Positions 57,710 through 64,000 of a stretch of DNA of 64,000 nucleotides are shown here, piece after piece; position 1 is the stretch's first letter; the number at the start of each line of letters is the position of its first letter. Where the stretch lies: contig MKGP02000015.1 of assembly GCA_001913845.2 (NCBI GenBank), positions 29,976-93,975 of the forward strand. The letters run 5' to 3'. The DNA is from Limnothrix sp. CACIAM 69d (GTDB taxonomy: Bacteria; Cyanobacteriota; Cyanobacteriia; CACIAM-69d). The position numbers and the translations under genes are program-made. The notes under the pieces are model-generated. The model made no database searches and had not been told where the DNA came from. It saw only the letters and a program-made list of their open reading frames with translations.

Positions 57710-58255
57710 CTAGCGAATGGTTTGCGCGGGCGGCCCTTGGTTGGGAGAGGTGGGGAATTGGGGCGTTGCGGAAGGAGTGGGGGTGTTGCGTCTGGGGGCC
57801 CAAGCACCACACTCAGTCAGCAGGGCGCTGGGTTGGTCGCTGTAGGCGCTCATGCAGTCGATCGTGATTCTCGATCGATTGGCGGAGTTGTAGCGACTGG
57901 CCGGAACACCGGTGCTGGTGGCGGCGGAGCCATTGCCGCGATTGGGGTTGCTGCTGGGGCCGCTGGCGGAATTGGGTTGGCTGGGCGGCGGCCCGCCGGA
58001 GTTGCCGCTGCCGGGCGAGGGCGTAATCGGTTCTTCGAGGTTGGGAGCCTGGGCGTTGGGGTTGCGGCAACGGGCCAGGGCATAGGGATCATTCCCCGCG
58101 CGGCGCATACAGTCCAACAGGCCGGGACTTTGGGCCTGGGCGGTGGGCGTGCCCAAGGTCACGAGGGCCAACAGCCCGATCGCCCCAAAACCCCGGGTGA
58201 TCACGTTGGTGATCGCAAGTTGCCACTGAGAAACCATCGGTCGATCGAACGCCAT
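57710..58255 (-). CDS. Secreted Pro/Ser/Asn-rich protein, function unknown
   Basis: This protein of up to 181 residues has a signal peptide (AIGLLALVTLGTPTAQA, cleavage probably after AQA near residue 41) and a low-complexity Pro/Ser/Asn/Gly part (about 75-115). Cysteines lie in LLDCMRRAGNDPYALARCRN and ITIDCMSAYSDQPSALLTECGAW. The four cysteines suggest two disulfides in the periplasm or outside. I do not recognise a family. Met1 or Met7 are possible starts. It ends 49 bp after the permease stop on the opposite strand. Confidence 0.6.
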   Translation of the reverse strand: MAFDRPMVSQWQLAITNVITRGFGAIGLLALVTLGTPTAQAQSPGLLDCMRRAGNDPYALARCRNPNAQAPNLEEPITPSPGSGNSGGPPPSQPNSASGPSSNPNRGNGSAATSTGVPASRYNSANRSRITIDCMSAYSDQPSALLTECGAWAPRRNTPTPSATPQFPTSPNQGPPAQTIR

Positions 58256-58259
58256 TGGC

Positions 58260-59771
58260 TCAAACCTCCAGGTAGTCGCACAGCCGATCCAGGGTTAAGG
58301 ATGTTTCCAAAAGGTCGGCCATTCGATCGTACAACTGTTGCCGATGTTGTTGCCAGGATTGGGGGCTGGGGCGATGGGTGGTGATGCCGGCCAAGCGGGT
58401 CAGGGTTTGGCGCACCGCCGCCGACTCAAACAGTCCATGGACATAGGTTCCCCAAACGCAGCCCTGGGCCGATCGGGCCCCTTCCGGTTCCGGTGGCTGT
58501 CTGATCGGCTCCAGGGTCAGCAATCGATCGCAAGGGGCGATCGGGCGGGTTTGACCCATGTGAATTTCATAGGCTGGCCAGCGATCAACCTGCGGAATGT
58601 CATTCGGTGGGGTTGCACCGGCCGGACTGGGCCAATGGGCCGTCACTTGGCGCACGGTTTTTTGTGGAAAATAATCCGTTTCCACCGGCAACAGCCCCAA
58701 CCCCGCCATCTCGCCCGCAGCCCCCGCAATGCCCGTGCGATCGACCAGCGATCGACCCAACATTTGATAGCCCCCACAAATGCCCACCACCGGCACACCC
58801 TGGGCGGCGGCCCGTTGAATGGCCGCTGCCAAGCCCGTTTCCTGGAGCCAAGCCAAATCCCGCAGGGTGTTTTTGCTGCCCGGCAACACGATCGCCCGGG
58901 CGGTGGCCAACTCGGCCGGCCGGGTCACCCAGCGCACCGCCACCCCTTGATCGATCGACCAAGGTTGGCTGTCTTGGGAATTGGACAAAAAGGGAAACCG
59001 GATCCAGGCAATCACCGGGTGATCGCATTCCGCTGGGGCTTCTTCCGCCGATCGACAGAGGCTATCTTCGCTTTCCGGTTGCAACTCCGCCGCGTAGGGC
59101 AAGGTTCCCAAATAGGGCAGGTGGGGCAAATGCTGCTGAAAATAGCGATCGGCATCGGCAAATAGCCGCAAATCGCCCCGAAACTTATTCACCACCAAGC
59201 CCAATCCCAAGGCCTGAGCCGATCGGGGCATTAGTTGATAAGTCCCCACCGCTTGGGCAAAAATACCGCCTCGTTCAATGTCTCCCACCAACAGCCAGCG
59301 CCCTTGGAGATGCTCGATCGGGCGCAAATTCACCAAATCCCGGTGCATCAAGTTCAATTCCACCGGGCTACCGGCCCCCTCCAGCACCAACACATCACAG
59401 CGATCGCGCCAGTCCGCCAGGGTTTGCGCCACCACCTCCCACAGGCGATCGATATGTTGGTAATAGTCCGCCGCCGCAATATGTTCCCCGGCCCGGCCCA
59501 ACAGCACCAACTGCGATCGGCTATTGCCCGAAGGCTTCAGCAAAATGGGATTCATCTCCGCCACGGGCCGCAACCCGCAGGCCTCCGCCTGGGCCGCCTG
59601 GGCCCGCCCAATTTCGCCCCCTTCCAGGGTCACGAAGGAATTATTGGACATGTTTTGGGCCTTGAACGGCGCAACCCGCAGACCCTGCCGCCGCAACCAA
59701 GCGCAAAGGGCCGTGGTTACCCAACTTTTGCCCGCGTTGGAGGAGGTTCCTAAAACTGCGATCGACTTCAT
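58260..59771 (-). CDS. cobQ: Cobyric acid synthase
   Basis: CobQ amidates four carboxylates of adenosylcobyrinic a,c-diamide during cobalamin (or pseudocobalamin) synthesis. The 503-residue protein has an N-terminal ATPase domain with [16 protein letters not shown] (P-loop near residues 8-17), [14 protein letters not shown] and [16 protein letters not shown], and a C-terminal glutaminase domain with [15 protein letters not shown] (nucleophile Cys) and a later histidine in [10 protein letters not shown]. Length and order are typical. It ends only a few bases from the secreted protein gene downstream and could be co-transcribed with it. Other cobalamin genes are not in the window. Confidence 0.96.
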   Translation of the reverse strand: MKSIAVLGTSSNAGKSWVTTALCAWLRRQGLRVAPFKAQNMSNNSFVTLEGGEIGRAQAAQAEACGLRPVAEMNPILLKPSGNSRSQLVLLGRAGEHIAAADYYQHIDRLWEVVAQTLADWRDRCDVLVLEGAGSPVELNLMHRDLVNLRPIEHLQGRWLLVGDIERGGIFAQAVGTYQLMPRSAQALGLGLVVNKFRGDLRLFADADRYFQQHLPHLPYLGTLPYAAELQPESEDSLCRSAEEAPAECDHPVIAWIRFPFLSNSQDSQPWSIDQGVAVRWVTRPAELATARAIVLPGSKNTLRDLAWLQETGLAAAIQRAAAQGVPVVGICGGYQMLGRSLVDRTGIAGAAGEMAGLGLLPVETDYFPQKTVRQVTAHWPSPAGATPPNDIPQVDRWPAYEIHMGQTRPIAPCDRLLTLEPIRQPPEPEGARSAQGCVWGTYVHGLFESAAVRQTLTRLAGITTHRPSPQSWQQHRQQLYDRMADLLETSLTLDRLCDYLEV

Positions 59772-59783
59772 GAACTTTGCTAG

Positions 59784-59892
59784 GGCCTGTCGTGATTGCC
59801 TGGGATTGAGCGGAAACGGTTAATTTGCCATCCTCCAGTCGTCGGAACAAGGGGCTTAGGGCCTGTCACGGTGGGATCAGGGTTTTGGGCGA
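59784..59892. repeat. Partial family B repeat remnants
   Basis: GGGCCTGTCGTG near 59784 and GGGCCTGTCAC near 59860 are two left-end-like pieces of family B, with a half core (CAAGGGGCTTAG) at about 59848. The element appears broken or nested. Confidence 0.45.
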
Positions 59893-61110
59893 TTAAACAA
59901 AATCCTTCGCTTTGGTGGAAAGGGCCGATCCCAAATTGCCCGCCAACACCACCTCGTAGTTGTAGCTGCTGTTGGCCGACAATGCGCCACCGCCCACCCG
60001 TTGGGTCATGGAGGTTTTGTCGGGCCGGCGCGGTGCATAGGTGGAGTCGGCCTGAACAATCACAGTCCCACCCGAAAATTGCAGCCCCTTGACCGTTAAG
60101 GAATTGGTGCGATCGTCCGCAACAGTAACCGTGCGCCGATCGTTGCGAGCCGTCAGGTAGGTAGCGCTTTGGATGTTGCCCGTGGCCAGGTCAACCTTGG
60201 CCAGAATGCTGACTCGGCTGCCACCGCCACCGCCGGGACTGCCATCCGTGTAGCCGCGCAGCCAACCACTGCCCGTGAATCGGCTGTAGCCATTGCCCGG
60301 CTGAGTGCCCGTGGAGGTAAAGACGGCGTAGAGATTGGAACCATCCCAAGCCAAGCCCGTTCCCGTGCCGTCATCGTTGGTGGTTTCGTAGTCCGTGCGC
60401 ACCCAGCGTCTGACCCCGTTGTTAAAGCTCACCAGGATCGGATCCTTGTTGGCGGAGGTCACTTGGCGATAGCCGATATAGACGGTGGTGGTGCCGATCG
60501 TGACCTTGGGGCCATTTTTCGCGGAGATCGCGGCTTCCGAGTCGTTGATTCCGAAGGTAACGGCGTTTTTCACCGAAGATTGCATACCGTTGCGAGGCAC
60601 ATTGACCGATCGGGGCAGGTCTGGGGCGATCGCGGCGGCCTCCTCCTGAGGCGCTCCGGTCAAAGGATCCAACGGGCGATCGGGGGCATCAGTTCCCGAT
60701 CGGCGACCCAGATGATCGAAATCCTGATTGAAATGGCCACCCGTTTCACCGCGCCTCAGGTTGCGATTTTGTCCCCAGGAATTCAACAAGAAATCACCAC
60801 TGACCTGACCCAAATTGACCTGACCATTTACCCCAGTATCAACCGGAGCATTTCCAGGCAAATCAACCCCAGAAAGAAGCTGCTCAGTCCCAAAAAATTC
60901 AGAAAAGCGATCGGGATTTTTGGTCTCAGAATCCTGACTTTCGATCGAGTGCTGAGTGCTGAAACCGCCTCCGGAATTGTGAGCATGGGTTGGCGGAAAG
61001 TAGGATGCAACCCAACTTGAACCCATCGTCCAACGTGGCTCAATGCCTTGGCCCAGAACAGCCGTTGCCGAATTGGCCAAGCTTCCTCCCCCAAAATCAG
61101 TAGATGCCAT
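59893..61110 (-). CDS. Protein sharing the C-terminal domain of its RTX neighbour
   Basis: The 405-residue protein starts MASTDFGGGSLANSA (GGAG about seven bases upstream of ATG 61110). Residues 1-170 are a polar linker rich in Gly, Asp, Ser and Asn without RTX repeats. The second half (about 173-405) is strongly similar to the C-terminal domain of the neighbouring large protein: NDSEAAISAKNGPKVTIGTTTVYIGY, TDYETTNDDGTGTGLAWDGSNLYAVFTSTG and FTGSGWLRGYTDGSPGGGGG. I do not recognise this beta-rich domain; WDGSNLYAVFTSTG looks like a propeller or lectin-like blade. It may be a surface or secreted protein. Translation might start upstream, overlapping the neighbour's stop. Confidence 0.7.
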   Translation of the reverse strand: MASTDFGGGSLANSATAVLGQGIEPRWTMGSSWVASYFPPTHAHNSGGGFSTQHSIESQDSETKNPDRFSEFFGTEQLLSGVDLPGNAPVDTGVNGQVNLGQVSGDFLLNSWGQNRNLRRGETGGHFNQDFDHLGRRSGTDAPDRPLDPLTGAPQEEAAAIAPDLPRSVNVPRNGMQSSVKNAVTFGINDSEAAISAKNGPKVTIGTTTVYIGYRQVTSANKDPILVSFNNGVRRWVRTDYETTNDDGTGTGLAWDGSNLYAVFTSTGTQPGNGYSRFTGSGWLRGYTDGSPGGGGGSRVSILAKVDLATGNIQSATYLTARNDRRTVTVADDRTNSLTVKGLQFSGGTVIVQADSTYAPRRPDKTSMTQRVGGGALSANSSYNYEVVLAGNLGSALSTKAKDFV

Positions 61111-61154
61111 CAAGAACTCCAGACGATCGTGAGCGGGCCCTGGCATCCTAGGCC

Positions 61155-63479
61155 TCAAATGAAATCTTTGGCCCTTGTGGACAGGGCAGATCCCAAATTG
61201 GCTGAGAGTACCACTTCGTAGTTGTAGCCCGTGCTGGCGGGCAGCGCACCATTGCCAACACTTTGGGTCATGGCCGTTTTGTCGGGACGACGCGGCGCAT
61301 AGGCCGAATCCGCCTGCACCAGCACATTGCCGCCCGTGAAACTGAGACCCTGCACAAACAGGGAGTTGGTGGTGTCGTCGCCGAGGGTGGCGGTTCCCTT
61401 GTCATTACGTGCCGTCAGGTAAGTGGCGTTTTGGATATTGCCCGTGGTGGGATCAACCTTGGCCAAAATCCCCACTTTGCCGCCGCCGCCACCGCTGGGG
61501 CTGCCGTCTGTGTAGCCCGTGAGCCAACCGCTGCCCGTGAAGCGACTGAGGTTATTCCCCGGTTGGTTGCCGGTGGAGGTGAAGACAGCATAGAGATTGG
61601 AGCCATCCCAAGCCAGGCCCGTCCCTGTTCCGTCATCGGCGGTGGTTTCGTAGTCGGTGCGTACCCAATTGCGCACGCCGTTGGTGAAGCTGATCAGAAT
61701 TGGATCCTGATTAAGGGCCGATACCTGTTGATAGCCAATGTAGATGTTGGTGTTGCCGAGGGTGATCTTCGGGCCATTTTTGGCGGCGATCGCGGCTTCC
61801 GAATCACCGGGGCTGAAGGCAACGGCACTGGCCACGGAGGATTGCACCGGGCCGCTGGTGGGCGTGGTGGGCGCGCTGGGGCCGCTGGCGGTGCTGTCGA
61901 TGATGCTGATCGTGGCGGTGTTGATGCTGCCCAGTTGCCCACCCGTGGGACTGCTGAGGTTGAGTTGGAAGGTTTCCGTTGGCTCGGCCAGGCTGTCAAT
62001 CAAGATCGGGATCGTGAGGCTGGCGACGCTTTGGCCGGCGGTGAAGGTGAGCTGGCCATTGATGGCACTGTAGTCGAGACCGGCCAGGGCGGTTCCGTTG
62101 CTGGTGGTGTAGGTCACCGACAGGGGTTGGGACAGGTCGCCGGTTCGTCGCACGGGGACGGCCAGGGAGCCGCCGGTTTCGTTGATGCTGTAGCTGTTGC
62201 CATCCAGGGAAACGGTGGGGCCGGTGGAGTTCGTGCTGCTGCCGCCGCCGCTGCCGTCGCGGATGGTGAGGGTGGCGGCGGCCCGATCGAGCTGGGCCCC
62301 CACGGGATTAGACAACAGTAGGGCCACGGTTTCATCGGTTTCCGTGAGGCGATCGTCTGTTAGGGGAATGGAGATGGTTTTGCGGGTTTCGCCGGGCGCA
62401 AAGGCGATCGCGCTGTTCACGGGGGTGAAGTCTTGGTTGGGGGTGGCCGTGCCGCTGCCGGTGCTGAAGGTGACCTGGGCGGCGGTTTGCAGGTTGCCGG
62501 AGCGCTCCAGGGTAATCACGGCGCTGCGATCTTGCTCGTTGCCCACAAAACCGCCGTTCAGGAAGCGCAGGATTGCGGTGTTGGCGTTCAGGCTTTCTTG
62601 GGAGATCACGTTGCTGGCGCTGAAGCTATTGGGGTTGATGCCCTTGAGAACGGCCATGTAACGGCCCGTTGCCCGATCGCGGACGATCGTGTCACCGCTG
62701 TTGATGCCAGTACCGGCCGTGAAGTCCAAATCTTCAAACCGTTGACCGCTGGGGATCACCAGCCGATCGGCTCCTTCCTGCAAAAAATCCAAAATCACAT
62801 CGGCCGAGGCGATCGAGCTGCCACCCGCCACCGCACTGATCAAAAACAGATCGGCCCCAGCGCCACCGGCCAGGGTGTCGGCTCCCAAATCTCCCGACAA
62901 CACATCATCGCCCAGGTCACCTAGTAGTTGATCATCGCCTGCACCGCCCCAGAGGGTATCGGCTTCCTTGCCGCCGCGCAGTCGATCGTTGCCCTCATTG
63001 CCAAACAGCAAATCGCGGCCACGGTTGCCAGCCAATTGATCATCGCCCGCTAGCCCCTGAATTTGATCATCACCACTCCAACCCAACAGCAAATCGCGAC
63101 CATTGCTCCCCGTGAGCGAATCGGCCGACTCACTGCCAAAGTTGAAGCGGTTGAATCCGCCGCCCGGTTCGCGCCGTTCCCGAAATCCCGATCGAGCGAA
63201 ATGTTCCAGGCCCGAAGTGAGCTGACCCCGCCCGATCGCCCCTTGCACGTCAGGATTTTGGGCTAAATAATTCGCTTCGTTGTAAAGCGGCAACACCGCT
63301 TGCAAAATCTCATAGTCGCCGCTGGGGCTGCGGCCTTCCTTGAAACCATGCTGTGAAAAATGCACAAAGCCCGATCGCAGCAAATTACCGCTGACCGCAA
63401 GGCTCACATCGGGATTTTGGGCTAAATAATCCGCTTCACGATAGGCAAAACTCGCCACCTCAAAACCGGTGAAATCCAT
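61155..63479 (-). CDS. Large RTX / Calx-beta protein with unknown C-terminal domain
   Basis: The 774-residue acidic protein begins with two copies of a 50-residue motif (DYLAQNPDVSLAV...HFSQHGFKEGRSP and NYLAQNPDVQGAI...HFARSGFRERREP, residues about 17-105). RTX calcium-binding nonapeptides follow (about 113-210), then two Calx-beta domains (about 300-412 and 421-530), then an unrecognised domain of about 230 residues (543-774) also found in the next gene. No signal peptide is seen, so type I secretion is likely. Possible roles are adhesion, motility or a surface coat. The two genes are tandem on the same strand (45-bp gap with ATG 61110), probably from duplication of the C-terminal module. 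Confidence 0.8.
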   Translation of the reverse strand: MDFTGFEVASFAYREADYLAQNPDVSLAVSGNLLRSGFVHFSQHGFKEGRSPSGDYEILQAVLPLYNEANYLAQNPDVQGAIGRGQLTSGLEHFARSGFRERREPGGGFNRFNFGSESADSLTGSNGRDLLLGWSGDDQIQGLAGDDQLAGNRGRDLLFGNEGNDRLRGGKEADTLWGGAGDDQLLGDLGDDVLSGDLGADTLAGGAGADLFLISAVAGGSSIASADVILDFLQEGADRLVIPSGQRFEDLDFTAGTGINSGDTIVRDRATGRYMAVLKGINPNSFSASNVISQESLNANTAILRFLNGGFVGNEQDRSAVITLERSGNLQTAAQVTFSTGSGTATPNQDFTPVNSAIAFAPGETRKTISIPLTDDRLTETDETVALLLSNPVGAQLDRAAATLTIRDGSGGGSSTNSTGPTVSLDGNSYSINETGGSLAVPVRRTGDLSQPLSVTYTTSNGTALAGLDYSAINGQLTFTAGQSVASLTIPILIDSLAEPTETFQLNLSSPTGGQLGSINTATISIIDSTASGPSAPTTPTSGPVQSSVASAVAFSPGDSEAAIAAKNGPKITLGNTNIYIGYQQVSALNQDPILISFTNGVRNWVRTDYETTADDGTGTGLAWDGSNLYAVFTSTGNQPGNNLSRFTGSGWLTGYTDGSPSGGGGGKVGILAKVDPTTGNIQNATYLTARNDKGTATLGDDTTNSLFVQGLSFTGGNVLVQADSAYAPRRPDKTAMTQSVGNGALPASTGYNYEVVLSANLGSALSTRAKDFI

Positions 63480-63834
63480 AGATCGGCTCCGTCTAGCAAA
63501 ACTGATTCGCAGGGAAGGGTAGGAGCTGTCATCGCATTCGCTGAATCCCTGATACCGGTGCGATCGAGCGTGGGCAATGACCGCTGAAACCGGTTTTTCA
63601 CTCAGGCTCCAGTCCTTGGCCTCCTGTCATTGGATCAGGACAGGATGAGGATTGCGGGGATTTGATGACAGACCCTAACGGTTCTTTTCAAAAATTTTCC
63701 TGAGAAACCGGAATTGCGCTCCGAAACCGAACTGGATGGGCCTTTTGGAAGTCAAAAAACTGTAAAAATAATTCAAAAGGGAATTTAATCTCTAAGGGTC
63801 AATTCCCCGCCGCTCTGCGGCGTAAAAATCAGAG
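63480..63834. other. Upstream region of the RTX gene and left end of an IS
   Basis: The first part should hold the RTX gene promoter (minus strand). TGATGACAGACCCTAA near 63663-63678 looks like a degenerate family B right end. The sequence from about 63770 on belongs to the insertion sequence. Confidence 0.5.
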
Positions 63835-64000
63835 ATGAGCGAATATATCCACAAAAGTCATAACGTCACAATCTTGCTTTACCACTTAGTGTTCCCAGCA
63901 AAGTATCGACGGGCCGTATTTGACGAACAAGTCGATGAGGTGTTGAGAGAAGTTTGCTTAGAGATTGAGAAACGTTACGAAGTGAAGTTCATCGAGATTG
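63775..64000 (+). mobile_element. IS200/IS605-type insertion sequence, left end, cut by the window
   Basis: The subterminal hairpin CGCCGC-TCT-GCGGCG (63808-63822) follows TCTAAGGGTCAATTCCCCG, the typical left-end pattern of IS200/IS605 elements, which have no terminal inverted repeats. The transposase gene begins 12 bp later. The right end and any tnpB are outside the window. The exact left boundary is not visible. Confidence 0.75.
63835..64000 (+). CDS. tnpA: IS200/IS605 Y1 transposase TnpA, 3' end outside window
   Basis: The visible 55 codons start MSEYIHKSHNVTILLYHLVF and include PAKYRRAVF, the N-terminal signature of the single-strand Y1 (HUH) transposases of IS200/IS605. The HUH motif itself and the catalytic tyrosine lie beyond the window. 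These enzymes move single-stranded DNA through hairpin recognition, which fits the hairpin just upstream (63808-63822). The frame is intact as far as it can be seen. Confidence 0.85.
   Translation, partial: MSEYIHKSHNVTILLYHLVFPAKYRRAVFDEQVDEVLREVCLEIEKRYEVKFIEI

Overview
The window is cyanobacterial chromosome. Evidence is the very frequent GCGATCGC/CGATCG (HIP1-type) octamers, a set of genes typical of oxygenic phototrophs (chlB, light-dependent protochlorophyllide reductase, sqdB, crtQ, ndhS, rpaA) and several small families known mainly from cyanobacteria (DUF3727, DUF2811, DUF6930, DUF29). I cannot assign a genus from sequence alone. Most of the window is GC-rich. Two segments (about 37.5-40.1 kb and 44.2-46.3 kb) are clearly AT-rich and carry defence-type genes.

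Layout. 0-8 kb: the 3' part of a CruP/CruA-like flavoprotein, a 15-bp tandem repeat, two tandem Cache-domain histidine kinases without response regulators, and an M16 peptidase homologue lacking the zinc motif. 8-28 kb: mostly minus-strand housekeeping genes (sqdB, HAD phosphatase, chlB, rpaA, a HAS-barrel-like protein, ndhS, proB, yqeG-like, mltG, DUF3727, TPR protein, IscA/SufA), then plus-strand DUF6930, crtQ and a Uma2-family gene. Near 28.3-28.5 kb an AT-rich stretch sits beside four helically phased TGTGGAAAA boxes between the DUF2811 gene and trpB, which is a good candidate replication origin. 28.6-36.5 kb: plus-strand trpB, sulfotransferase, malQ, a conserved hypothetical and a large RTX/Calx-beta secreted protein.

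36.6-46.3 kb is the accessory part. A DUF262 (DGQQR) protein and an R-x4-H HEPN protein form a two-gene operon, and a PtuA-like ATPase overlaps a PtuB-like HNH nuclease gene (Septu-like). The conserved genes typA, ispG and tatA lie between the two pairs. 46.3-50.6 kb: a quinone-oxidoreductase-like enzyme and a roughly 785-bp tandem duplication that made two Uma2 genes and a stray copy of the 5' end of a GT39-like glycosyltransferase gene. 50.7-59.8 kb: light-dependent POR, a tRNA with anticodon CAU, pyruvate dehydrogenase E2, a methyltransferase, the acetolactate synthase small subunit, a metal ABC transporter preceded by a Fur-type palindrome, and cobQ. 59.9-63.5 kb: two adjacent secreted-type proteins sharing an unrecognised C-terminal domain. 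The window ends inside an IS200/IS605 transposase gene.

Small palindromic elements are spread through the intergenic regions. Two inverted-repeat families share a 20-nt core palindrome, and other short inverted-repeat elements occur singly. Working connections seen here: chlB (dark) and por (light) act on the same substrate; rpaA is the output regulator of the circadian clock; mltG, DUF3727 and the YqeG-like gene are closely packed on one strand; the ABC transporter ATPase and permease probably share one metal-regulated promoter.
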